From Patescibacteria group bacterium UBA6164 (lineage in GTDB: Bacteria; Patescibacteriota; Gracilibacteria; BD1-5; UBA6164), in the NCBI GenBank assembly GCA_002422305.1, contig DIUG01000058.1, positions 1 to 20,996 of the forward strand: a stretch of 20,996 bases of DNA. Direction: 5' to 3'. Shown in pieces: positions 1 to 8,677 of this stretch. Position numbers and translations under genes: made by a program. Below the pieces are notes generated by a model. It did not search any database. It was not told the DNA's origin and saw only the letters and a program-made list of their open reading frames with translations. Every line of letters starts with the position of its first letter. Position 1 is the stretch's first letter.

Positions 1-73
1 TGAAAGTTTTTAGAAAGCAAGTTCTAATATTCAAATATTATTTAAAAATCTTAACATATCAAATATAAATAAA

Positions 74-100
74 AAATAATGTTAAAAATTAACATTATTT
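74..100 (-). terminator. Rho-independent-type terminator of the leftward yhcG cluster
   Basis: Two perfect 12-base arms (74-85 and 89-100) are separated by a 3-base loop. Read leftward, the hairpin is followed by a T-rich run, as in an intrinsic terminator. It lies about 70 bases past the stop of the YhcG-type gene. The stem is almost all A/T, so its strength is uncertain. Positions 1-73 are AT-rich and show nothing else recognisable. Confidence 0.5.
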
Positions 101-172
101 CGTTAATATTACTATTTATTGTAAATATTATGATTTCATATTTTATAAAAATCTATTTTTAATAAAAGATAT

Positions 173-1183
173 TTATAAAAGTTTTTCTAATTGTTTTTTA
201 AAATCTTCTTTTTTGGGTAAATATAAATTGTATTCTTTTGCTACAATATTATTTTCTCACTCTGGAAGAGTATATTCAACAATCAAATCATTTTTTTCTT
301 TACATAAAAGTATTCAAATAGTCTTATTTTCAAAATCTTTTTTTAATTCTCTGTCATAATAATTCACATACATTTGCATTTGTCATATATCTTGATGTGT
401 TATTTTTCAGATTTTTAAGTCTACTAACACAAAACATTGAAGTAATCTATTATAAAAAACCAAATCTATATAAAAATGATCACTTCAAGCAGAAAATCTT
501 TCTTGCCTTCAAACAAATGAAAATCATTTTCAAAGTTCTAGTAAAAATTTTTCTAAATTATTTATAATAGCAGTTTCTAAATCTGATTCTGAATATGAAG
601 AATGTTCTTGTAATCATAAAAATTCTAAAACATATGGATCTTTTAATAAATCTTCCTTGTTCTGAATTATTTGTCATTTTTTGGATAATTCTAAAACTCA
701 TTTTTTATCTTTACTTAATGCTAATCTTTCATAAAGTGAAGAATTTATTTGTCTATCAAGCTCTCTAACAGACCAACTATTTTCAGTAGTTTCTATTATA
801 TAAAAACTTCTTTCATTTTCATCTCTTACAGATAAAAGTCTAACTATATGAGTCCATGATAATTTCCTAATCAGTGATTGGGAAATTCAAAAATCTAAAT
901 CTTTAAAAGTAAAATAGAATTTTCTTATTAATTCCAAATTTTGAACTGAATATCATTTTCAGTATTTCTCAGTCAAATCTACAGATAAATTTTTTAAAAG
1001 AGATTTTCAATATTCAGCTCTTTCTTCTCATTTTTGTTCATATTCAACTATATATTTTCAAATATTCCAATAAGTTTCTACTAAAATAGTATTTATTGAA
1101 GTGATAACTTTTTGTTTTGAATTAGAAATAATAGTTCATATTTCAACTATAAGATTATTGTAATTATTATTTTTTAAATCCAT
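173..1183 (-). CDS. YhcG-type PD-(D/E)XK nuclease domain protein (DUF1016 family)
   Basis: This is a 336-residue protein when TGA is read as Gly. The N-terminal half carries the DUF1016 signature (WNIGKYIVEYEQ near residue 40, then a helical region with WSVRELDRQI). The C-terminal half is the nuclease fold: RQERFSAGSDHFYIDLVFY, with D240, and VDLKIGK, with D255 and K257, giving a D-x14-D-x-K site. The second acid is Asp rather than the usual Glu. The length is typical of the family. Family members are probable DNA nucleases often found beside restriction-modification or other defence genes; the function here is inferred from the family only. The ATG at 1183 fits the family N-terminus. It lies 6 bases after the epimerase-like gene, so it is probably the last gene of a leftward operon that ends at the hairpin at 74-100. 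Confidence 0.9.
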
Positions 1184-1189
1184 AATATT

Positions 1190-1675
1190 TTAGTTATCAT
1201 TAAAATCACTATCTTCTATTTTATATGTATGCCAATATTTAGTTGTGAGAGACTTCTTTCTAGTAAGTCATATTCAAGAATACTCTTCTAAAGTAATTTT
1301 TTCTACATTACTTCATCCGAGTTTTGCATACTCATACATAAAATCATCTTCTCAACTAAATATACATGCAGATTGTAAGTATAGAAATTTCTTAACTCAT
1401 ACATCTTTCGCTATTTTTACTATATTTCTAGTTGCTAATACATTTGTATTCCAAGCCAAAGTTTTGTTTTCTTCACATTTAGGAATAGAGGCAAGTGCAG
1501 CAAGATGAATAATTATATCTGGTTTATGAAGTGATATAAAATCTTTCACCATTTCCGGATTATTTATATCCATTTCAACTCTTCCTGGATAAATAGCATT
1601 TGGAAGTATTTTCATACATGCTTTTCAAAGTCTTCAGGTTCATCAGGTTATGAGTATTTTAGATTCGTTAATCAT
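1190..1675 (-). CDS. Shortened NAD-dependent epimerase / RmlD-like protein, possible remnant
   Basis: This 161-residue product starts with a Rossmann dinucleotide-binding turn (ITGGTGRLGK, G11-x-x-G14-x-x-G17). It continues with typical sugar-nucleotide epimerase/reductase segments: DIIIHLAALASIPKCEEN, NTNVLATRNIVKIA and KKFLYLQSACIFSG. A Tyr-x-x-x-Lys pair (YEYAK) follows where the catalytic pair would be. The usual family length is about 280-340 residues; here the substrate-binding C-terminal half is missing and replaced by about 45 residues that I do not recognise. The gene sits 2 bases after parA and 6 bases before the YhcG-type gene, an odd place for sugar metabolism. It may be a decayed fragment or a small NAD(P)-binding protein. 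The family is clear; retained enzyme activity is doubtful. Confidence 0.75.
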
Positions 1676-1677
1676 AT

Positions 1678-2685
1678 TTAGTATTTATGTAAAATATTAA
1701 TAATATTATCAGTAAAATCTTCAAATTGAACATTTGCTAATTCTAAATTTTCATTTGTTCATTTAACACTAGGGAAATCTTTTCAAGGTGTAAGTTCAAA
1801 TATTGCTTTTTGTTTCACTTGTCAATCAGTTGGTAATTCTCAGAAATCTTTTATATTCATCAAGCTTTCTTTCCATGATTTTTCAACCAGTCAGTTTTTA
1901 CAATGTTTTTCAGATAAATATTTTTTTATAGAATCAGGTATTTTTTCAATCCATTCTCTGTGTGATTTTATTTCTTGTTTTTTGTATTGATTATATGAAT
2001 TTATTACATATCAAATAAAAAGTCATTCTCAATTTAGTACTTTATTATTTGGAATATTTCAAGCTAAAGCTTTGGCACTATTTTTCCAATTATTTTTCCA
2101 ATCGTCTAAAGTATTTCATAAATTTTCTATTCATTGAAGTGAAAATGCATCGGGATTTAATGGAGTTATAAAATAATCTACTCATAATAAAATTATCCTA
2201 TTTAATAAATCTAAGCTAGGAGAAGCATCTATTATAAATATATCTATATCTTCATTTAATCATTTTTCTTTTAAGAACCTATAAATTGCACTGGTTTGGA
2301 AAAATCATATTTCTTGTCATCAAGTAGCTTGATTATATGCTGTTATAAGTAAATTTTGATATTCTGATATTTTTAAACTTCAAGGCAAAATATGTAAATT
2401 ATCTCTTATTTCTTGAAAATTTATATTTAAATTTATATCAGATCATCATTTTGTTAATCATTTTATAACTCAATAAATATTATTATCAATTCAAGAAAAT
2501 AAATTATTATCAAAATTTTCTCATAATGCTAGTCTTGATAAGTTACATTGAGGATCTAAATCTACTAAAACAGTTTTATATCACTTTTTAGCAAATTTGA
2601 TAGCCGTATTAAATGCTATAGTTGTTTTTCAAACTCATCATTTATTATTAAGAAAAACAAGGCTTTTAGTTCTTATAAATTTCAT
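1678..2685 (-). CDS. ParA/Soj-family (MinD-like) P-loop ATPase
   Basis: This 335-residue protein has a deviant Walker A motif, NNKGGVGKTT (residues 13-22, signature lysine K15). The Walker A' region is VLVDLDPQCN (residues 39-48) and the Walker B strand is IDIFIIDASPSLD, followed by YFITPLNPDAFSLQGI. All are hallmarks of ParA partition ATPases. It is longer than a standard Soj (about 250 residues) because of a C-terminal extension of roughly 100 residues with no recognised domain. No parB or centromere-like iterons are visible next to it. It leads the epimerase-like and YhcG-type genes with 2- and 6-base gaps, so it is probably co-transcribed with them. Such orphan ParA genes occur on plasmids, integrated elements and chromosomes; which applies here cannot be told from the window. 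Confidence 0.92.
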
Positions 2686-2724
2686 TATATTTATAATTAA
2701 TATTTAATTTCAAGTATTATAATC

Positions 2725-2986
2725 TTAATCATTTAAAAATCAACCATCTTTTAGCATTGCATGAATTTCATCTTCATTCATTAAAATATCATTTGAAGTA
2801 TATTTATATTCTTTCATTTTTGGATGATTTTTGTATTTTTTATATTGTATTTTTAGTGAGAAAAATGATAAAATTGAACTCAAATTTATGCCAATGTAAA
2901 AAAAAAATCTTATGTCAGTCTTCTCTTAGATATTTGAAATATCTAGGATCTATTTCTGGATATGGTTCAAGTGCATGAAAATTCAT
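2725..2986 (-). pseudogene. Unrecognised small gene before parA, possibly frameshifted
   Basis: Two short leftward reading frames abut here. The first (2986-2840, 48 residues) begins MNFHALEPYPEIDPRYFKYL and stops at a TAA. The second frame enters about there and ends at a TAA at 2725; its own ATG at 2817 would give 30 residues (MKEYKYTSNDILMNEDEIHA and so on, ending LND). Losing one A in the A-run near 2857 would join them into one protein of about 86 residues. Both halves have ordinary composition and the second ends 39 bases before parA, so this may be a small partner gene that is broken or carries a sequencing error. No family is recognised. It could equally be two tiny genes, or noise. 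Confidence 0.35.
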
Positions 2987-3067
2987 AGTTTTTTATCTTA
3001 AATTTAATTTTATAAATAAAATTTTCATTTTTTAAACTTAACAAAAACAATTTTTTTTAAAAAAGTT
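2987..3067. promoter_or_regulatory. Divergent AT-rich intergenic region with short palindrome
   Basis: This space separates the leftward parA cluster from the rightward ATPase gene. A palindrome with 8-base arms (3006-3013 and 3016-3023, TATAAA-like centre) lies about 20-37 bases before the first leftward ORF, where a promoter or operator would be expected. The composition is so AT-rich that chance matches are easy. No ribosome-binding site stands out. Confidence 0.25.
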
Positions 3068-3106
3068 TTGATTTTTAACCTAAATAGATTATAATCTGTT
3101 TAGGTT
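3068..3106 (+). promoter_or_regulatory. Sigma70-like promoter embedded in a 30-bp palindrome
   Basis: A TTGATT -35-like box (3068-3073) and a perfect TATAAT -10 box (3090-3095) are spaced 16 bases apart, 33 bases before the ATPase start at 3129. The -10 box is the centre of a near-perfect 30-bp palindrome (3077-3106): outer arms AACCTAAA and TTTAGGTT around the inner palindrome AGATTATAATCT, with one mismatch per side. A dimeric repressor bound there would cover the promoter. A run of eight T follows, so the same palindrome could also act as an intrinsic terminator for rightward transcripts, but no rightward gene lies upstream within the window. Confidence 0.55.
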
Positions 3107-3128
3107 ATTTTTTTAAAACTATATAAAT

Positions 3129-4628
3129 ATGTTTATAAATAGAATAAAAGAACTTGAATTACTAGAAAATAGATTGGAGATATTTTTGTGATCAAATTGG
3201 CAAAATACATACCATCTAGCTTTTTTATGACTTAGAAGAACCGGAAAAACTTATCTTCTAAATCATTTTTTGAATGAAAATAAGAATAAAGTAAAGATTG
3301 TATATTTTAATACTTCTAAATTCAAAATATCACCATATAGTTTTTCCAAATGATTACTTGAAAATATTTTAAGTGTAATATATTGAGATTTTGATAATGT
3401 TTTTGATAAAATAGACGATATAGAAATACTTAAAAAATGGCAAAATATAGAAATATTGTTTCAAAATAAAGAATTAGATATAGCAATAAATAAATTATTT
3501 GAACTTATAAAATATATTTCAGATACAAAATGAAAACTAGTTATTATATTTGATGAATTTCAAGATTTTTTTGCTTTTGAAGCTTATCCAAAACTAAAAA
3601 ATATTGAAGCTATTTTTCGTGATAATCTAGAAAAACAATTAAATATTTTTTATATTTTATCTGGTTCTTTTCCAAGTATTTTAAAATGAATACTTAATAA
3701 TCCAAGACATTATTTATATTCTCATTTTGAAATAGTTGATATAATTAATTTTGATAAAAATAATTCTAGATTACTTATAAAAAGTATAAATCCAAATTTA
3801 ATAGAAAACGATATAAATAATATTTTTTCTCTTAGCTCTTGAAATCCATATTTAATAGTAAATATTACGAAAGATATAAAATGATGAGAAAAATTAGATG
3901 ATTTATTAAATGATTTTTTGTTTAATACTAACTGAAAAATTTATAATTATTTTTTATATGTTCTTGAGGAGTCCTTAAATAAAATACAATGAAATACTGT
4001 TTTATACTCTATATTAAAAGAACTCGCTATAAATAATGATTTAACTATTACAGATATCTCTAATAATACAAAAACTGAAGCTGGAGTTATATCAAAATCA
4101 TTATTACTTCTAAAAAAGGTTGATTTAGTTTATCAAAATACTAAAAAAAAATGGGATATACAAAATTATATATTTAAATTTTTCTTGAAATATTATTTTT
4201 TATGAATAGATGATTTTGAAAATACTAAATCAATATATTATCAAAATAAATTACTTCTATTGCAAGAAGAATTTGCAAAAGTTTCATCTGAACTTTGAAA
4301 AACAAAAGAATTTGAACTTTATTATGAAATCAAAGAAAATACTTGAAAAATATGGAAAAATATTAAATTACCATCATTTAAAGAAATCAGAAAAAATTAT
4401 TTTACTAATATTTGAGATGAAATAGACCTATACTGCGAAACTATAAAATGAAAAAAGTGGGTATTTGAATTGAAATATAAATCAAAACAAATAGGAAATA
4501 AGGAAATAAAAAAATTTATCTCAAAAATAAAAGCTGATAAGTATGTATATATAAGTAAATCTTGATTTTCTGAAAAAATAGATGATAAATATTTAAAAAA
4601 CAAAAATATTTTATTTATAAATATATAA
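3129..4628 (+). CDS. AAA ATPase with C-terminal PD-(D/E)XK-like domain (ATPase_2/DUF234 type)
   Basis: This is a 499-residue protein. The N-terminal ATPase has Walker A GLRRTGKT (34-41), Walker B LVIIFDEFQD (137-146, D142/E143) and a sensor-like strand FYILSGSFPS. The middle is helical with a winged-helix-like stretch (LTITDISNNTKTEAGVISKS). The C-terminus has a DEIDLY segment (430-435, D433) followed by VFELK (E447, K449), a D-x13-E-x-K arrangement like the DUF234 nuclease-type domain. This two-part layout is known from the archaeal-type ATPase family common in CPR and archaeal genomes. Its role is unsettled, often suspected to be defence or mobile-element related. It is transcribed from the palindromic promoter just upstream. 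Its last 14 bases overlap the end of a convergent gene of the same family. Confidence 0.88.
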
Positions 4629-5991
4629 ATTTAACTAAATCTTTTTCATCAAAAATAGCAAAGCCAGATTTAGTATTTTTATCTTTAAATATAGGATTTT
4701 TGTTTAAAAATAGATTTACATTATTTTCAAGTTGTTTTTTTTCAGATTCATTTATTCTATTTTCATTTAGTTTAACTTCTAGAAATACAATATTTTCTTT
4801 TTCATCAGTATAGATTATATCTATTTCATTATTATTTCTATCAAGCCAAGTTCAAATTTTAGTAAAAATAAAATCTAATTTTCATCTTTGATTTTGTATT
4901 ATTAAATACTCTTGCACTAATTTTTCAAATTTAAATCACTTAAAATTTTCAAAATCTTTAGATAATTCTTCTATTAAATAATCATAAAGTCAAAGTTCAA
5001 TTTTAGATTTATTAGAATAAACATATTTAAACCAAAAGTTTAAAAAATTATCTTTTATATAATAAGAACTAACATTTTTTTTATTTTCAAATAATGGATA
5101 TTTTACTTCAATTATATCATATATATCAGCAAGTTCTTTTAAATATATATCTATTTCTCAAGTTCAAAGTCATATTGATGTCATTATTTCATTTCTTTTA
5201 TTTTTTCAACTGCTTATTGTTTCTAAAATAGAAAAAAATCTTTTATATTTTTGTCAAAATTCTTCTATTAATATTTCTTTTCACTCATTTTTTAATACTG
5301 CAAAATCTCAAAAAAATAATTCTTTTATAATATTTTTAAAATTATAATTTGTAGAATTAAGTCTTGAAATAGATTTAAAATAATATGGAATTCATCAAAA
5401 TATTGAGTAAATATCTAATAATATATTATGATTATAACTTTCTTTAAATATATCTTTTAATATTTCTATTTGAGTGTTTAAATCAAATTCTTTTAAAAAT
5501 AACGAAAATGTCGATCTTTTATACAAAGGTTCATTTATATTTTCAAATATTTTTATCATCATTGATTGAATACTTCATAAAACTATTATTTTTTTAGCAG
5601 TTTTATTTTGGTATTGATCTATTTTTTTTTGAAAAGTAGAATAAATAGATTTATCAATATAATTAAAATTTTGAAATTCATCAATTACAAGTAAATTAAA
5701 TTCATTTTGTTTAAAATAAAAATCTATAAAATCTTCTATATTATCAAAGTTATATTTAATTTGAGTTTTTTCATATATATATGTTTCAAGTTTTTTCAAA
5801 AAAACTGTTAAATCAGTTCTTTCTATAAATAAATATAGAAAATCTTTATTTAATATATTTTTATTTAAATGTTCAATTAAAGTTGTTTTTCAAACTCTTC
5901 TTTTTCCAAGTAAATATATAAATTCAAAATTATTAGAACTTATTTTTTCTCATAATATATTTAATTCTTTTGTCCTATTATAAAATTTCAT
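4615..5991 (-). CDS. Second AAA ATPase with C-terminal DUF234-type nuclease-like domain
   Basis: This 458-residue protein shares its architecture with the convergent neighbour but little sequence. Walker A is LLGKRRVGKTT (27-37), Walker B LLVIDEFQNF (D104/E105), and a sensor-like IVLGSIQSMM follows. A FGGIPYY motif, typical of this ATPase family, comes before the helical linker. The C-terminal part has NEIDIIY (D391) and FLEVK (E405, K407), the D-x13-E-x-K pattern of a PD-(D/E)XK fold. The ATG at 5991 gives the canonical MKFYNRTKELNIL opening. An inverted repeat and a promoter-like pair lie just upstream. The 14-base tail-to-tail overlap with the other ATPase means their transcripts are complementary at the 3' ends. 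Biological role unknown. Confidence 0.88.
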
Positions 5992-6002
5992 TTTTTCTAA
6001 TT

Positions 6003-6050
6003 TTATAGTATAAATCCATTATAGTATAATAGATTTATACTATAATACAA
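6003..6050 (-). promoter_or_regulatory. Promoter and inverted-repeat operator of the leftward ATPase
   Basis: Perfect 14-base inverted arms (6003-6016 and 6032-6045) flank a spacer that holds a further direct copy of the arm core ATAGTATAA (6021-6029). Read leftward, TTGTAT (6045-6050) and TATACT spaced 16 bases apart, or the nearby TATAAT, make a plausible -35/-10 pair ending shortly before the ATG at 5991. The arrangement mirrors the promoter-palindrome of the convergent ATPase but the palindrome sequence is different, suggesting separate regulators or self-regulation. Confidence 0.45.
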
Positions 6051-6136
6051 GTTTTTTATTTTTCTAAAATCCATTTATAAAAAAGTATTTCTAGTATATA
6101 TAGTTGAATTTTATGTTCTTAACTTAATGGTATTGA

Positions 6137-6213
6137 ACCTAACTCCACTATTATTTCTCATCAAACTATATTTTGGTCTACTAGATTTTGTAAACAACAC
6201 CTTTTCAAACTCA
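6137..6213 (-). repeat. Dispersed repeat, copy 1
   Basis: This is the left copy of a repeat found three times in the same orientation (also 7611-7719 and 8678-8770). The most conserved part reads, leftward, TAGACCAAAATATAGTTTGA then TGAGAAATAATAGT. Copy 1 also shares with copy 2 the adjoining stretch AGTTTGAAAA-x2-TGTTGTTTA, which encodes the last residues (GKGVV region) and ends just before the TAG stop of the AlbA_2/AAA_4 gene. The repeat therefore straddles a gene end rather than lying purely between genes. It includes a near-palindrome CAAACTATATTTTG. Confidence 0.85.
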
Positions 6214-7593
6214 CTCTTTTTTTATCAAATCCAAATATAATAATTTATTTACATGTTCAAGTATTGTTTGTCTTTTAGTTCCAAAGTGATTTTCTAAATC
6301 ATTCATATTTACAACTTTATTCTCTAAAATAAAATTATAAATTTCATTTTGTTTTTTTGACAGATTTTTATTACTTTCGACAGGTTTTTTCGACAGGTTT
6401 TTAATACTTTCGACAGGTTTTTTGTAATAAATCACTCTTAATTCATTTTCTGTAAGTATGTATTCTGGTTCTAAATACCCTCACTCTTTACATATTTCTT
6501 TTATTCTATTTACTCAGCTTCACAAACTTTCAGCTATTTTACTAAAAAATTTTGATGCAAAATTAATAATATATTCATTTCTAGTAAATCTTTGGTATAT
6601 TCAACTTTTGATAGCTTCTAAAGTAAGTCAATTTGGTAATACTCAAGGACTTATTATTTCAAGTCTATTATCAAACATAAAAATTCTAATGTTTGCTCAA
6701 ATATAAGTATAATCCCTATGTATCATAGCATTTATGAGAGTCTCTCTAATTGCCTCCAAAGGATAATCATATTTTATAATAGCTTTGTATCATATTATTT
6801 TTCTATATTCAGCATTGTATTTATGAATAAATTTTATACTATCATCATATATTTCATCAAAAGTTCACTCTATTTCTTTTTTATCAAGTATTTCAGATCA
6901 TCATATGCTATTTCATTTAAAATAAGCAAATATTATAAAACTACTGTTTATTCTTCTTCTTATGTTTTCAGATTTTCCAAAAAAATATAATCATGAAAAT
7001 GTAGGATAAAGCAAATTATCAATTCATTTTTTACATATATCAAGATTTTGTAATAATGTTTCATAACTTATTCATACTTCATTTATTTTTTTACCATACA
7101 TTTTTATAGTAAATTGTTCTACTTTTTTTGTATCTATTTCATCTATACTTGATTCTTGAATTAAAATATTATCATATTTTAAATTTCCACTTGCTTGCCA
7201 AAGTCTTACTTCTTCTTCTCTTGAAACCTCTCTTTTAGTAGTTTGAACTCTTATATATTTTTTTCTTGTTGATTTTACTTCATAAGGTTTATTTTTTCAT
7301 ATTGGTATTTTTAGTACAAAAATATCTTTAGTTTTAATTTTTTCTATCTCAAAATCTAATACAACTTCTGGAAAGATATTATTTCTAGAAATATTAGCAA
7401 TTTTTTCTTCAATATTTTTTATATTTTCAACTCACTTGATTTTTCAATTATCTGAAACTCAAAAAAGTATTATTCATCATTCAGCATTTAAAAAACTTAC
7501 TATTTCTCAAGCAATAGAATCATTATTTGAAATTTCTTCTTTAAATTCAAGTTTTGAATTTTCTCATAATTTTATTAATTCTAATATATTCAT
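6181..7593 (-). CDS. AlbA_2 (Schlafen AAA_4)-domain protein with HATPase_c_4 and winged helix
   Basis: This 470-residue protein belongs to the family often mislabelled RecG-like or putative transcriptional regulator. The N-terminal AlbA_2/AAA_4 domain (about 1-130) opens ENSKLEFKEEIS and has IILFGVSDNGKIKGVE and RKKYIRVQTTKREVSREEE. The middle carries the HATPase_c_4-type region (EAIRETLINAMIHRDY, about 278-293, then NRLEIISPGVLPNGL). The C-terminus (about 413-470) is a winged helix (IYNFILENKVVNMNDLENHF) ending GVGKGVVYKI and TAG. Between domains is a tandem duplication of an 11-residue unit, KKPVESIKNLS. Members occur as orphan regulators and in defence islands; the DNA target here is unknown. 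Repeat copies flank it on both sides, copy 2 lying only 17 bases before its ATG. Confidence 0.88.
6358..6423 (-). repeat. 33-bp in-frame tandem duplication
   Basis: Two 33-base units (6391-6423 and 6358-6390) encode 11 residues each, KKPVESIKNLS and KKPVESNKNLS. They form the linker between the ATPase-like core and the winged helix of the AlbA_2/AAA_4 protein. Within each unit CCTGTCGAAA-like sub-repeats recur, so slippage could change the linker length. Confidence 0.85.
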
Positions 7594-7610
7594 ATTTTAT
7601 TTAATTATCT

Positions 7611-7719
7611 AAATAATCTCAATCACTCTTTCCAATTTCTCAACCTACCTCCACTATTATTTCTCATCAAACTATATTTTGGTCTAGTAACTTTTTTAAA
7701 CAACACTTTTTCAAACTGT
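7611..7719 (-). repeat. Dispersed repeat, copy 2
   Basis: This is the middle and longest copy. It shares its central core (CCAAAATATAGTTTGATGAG and flanks) with copies 1 and 3. It shares the gene-end portion (AGTTTGAAAA-x2-TGTTGTTTA) with copy 1 only, and a distal portion (GTTGAGAAATTGGAAA, then TGAGATTAT) with copy 3 only. It covers the last codons of the AbiEii-type gene, ending GKSVV and TAA at 7696, and reaches to just before the AlbA_2/AAA_4 start. Confidence 0.85.
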
Positions 7720-8334
7720 TTTTATTAAAAATGTCTTAATTTCTTCAAAAGATATTTTCTCATTCAATATTAAAGGTTCTTCAATTATATCTTCAAAATA
7801 AACTAATGATTTCAATATAAGATTTTCAGAAATTACTTTTCAAAATTTTTCAAAAAAAGAATTTATTAGGGTATTAATAGAAAAATCTTTTATGAGATAA
7901 TATATATCAACATAATCTTTATTTGTAGCTCTGTTTTGTATTGCCCAAAGTTTCATTGCAGAAATATCTATTTTACTTGCAATATTTAGAAAATCAGTTT
8001 CTATTAAAGGATTAATTAATTTATATTTATATGTAAAAAAACTAAGTTTGATTCAATTTATTTCAATATATAAAGTGTTGTTTTCTTCATAAGTTTTTTT
8101 TACATTTTCATTACCAAAATTTAGTAATATTTCATCATATAGTTTATTTGTATCTATATTTTTATCAATAAAAAAATCAAAATCTATACTTTTTCTATGT
8201 CAGTATTGTAAAGCTAGAGCTGTTCATCAGGCTAGATAAAATCATTTTTCTTTAAAAAACTTTAGTTTTGGCAATAAATCAATTCTGACATTATCTAAAA
8301 CTTCTTGAAAATATAGGTGTATTCAATTTGTCAT
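7696..8334 (-). CDS. AbiEii/AbiGii-family nucleotidyltransferase toxin
   Basis: This 212-residue protein has the nucleotidyltransferase signature FYLAGGTALALQYGHRKSID followed by FDFFID, in which the paired Asp residues of the DNA polymerase beta fold bind metal. Later it has KLSFFTYKYKLI, the DISAMKLWAIQNRATNKDYVD segment and DIYYLI, all typical of type IV AbiEii toxins. Family members transfer nucleotides to tRNA or other targets and mediate growth arrest or phage abortive infection. The start at 8334 overlaps the end of the upstream DUF6922 gene by 44 bases, implying translational coupling. The final residues GKSVV lie inside repeat copy 2 and resemble the tail of the neighbouring AlbA_2/AAA_4 protein, so the gene end may have been borrowed from the repeat. 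Confidence 0.88.
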
Positions 8335-8593
8335 ACATACTATTATTATTATTTAAATTTGATTTTACTTGAAAAATTATCTCCCAGTAATTAAGAGATT
8401 TTCTATCTAAAGCAAAAGAATTTTTTAAAAATAATTCTTTTGCTCTATTTTTTCATAATTTATTAATCCAATCATCAGTTTCTTTTTTATCTCAAAGTGT
8501 TAAAACTCTTTGTGTGACAATATCATCAGTATAATTTAGTTTTTCTAAATCATATTCCCATAAAATACTTTGAAATGTTTTATTTAAAGACAT
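8291..8593 (-). CDS. DUF6922-like protein, probable antitoxin partner of AbiEii
   Basis: This is a small 100-residue protein beginning MSLNKTFQSILWEYDLEKLN. It continues with DIVTQRVLTLGDKKETDDWI, then KNRAKELFL and LDRKSLNYWEIIF. The order W-x-Y-D, then (E)RVL-x-x-GD, a DW pair and a terminal NYW helix matches the DUF6922 family, which commonly precedes AbiEii-type nucleotidyltransferase genes. It is the first gene of the pair and its last 44 bases overlap the toxin gene in another frame. A role in holding the toxin in check is inferred from this arrangement; the usual AbiEi antitoxin (winged helix plus DUF) is absent. There is no clear Shine-Dalgarno site. Confidence 0.75.
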
Positions 8594-8677
8594 TTTTATA
8601 ATATTATAAAATATTCTCTAAAAGATTATATATAAAACTTGAGAAAATCAAAATAATATTTTTATAAATTATTCGGC

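Noticed and set aside
2757..2978. Rightward 73-codon open frame
   Set aside because: It lies opposite the small leftward ORFs before parA, has a hydrophobic low-complexity product and no start context. AT-rich DNA with only TAA and TAG as stops gives many such frames.
6458..6990. Two rightward open frames of 82 and 90 codons
   Set aside because: Both are antisense to the AlbA_2/AAA_4 gene, which has clear conserved motifs on the other strand.
6181..7593. RecG helicase
   Set aside because: Database names often call this family RecG-like, but helicase motifs are absent. The domains are AlbA_2/AAA_4, HATPase_c_4-like and winged helix.
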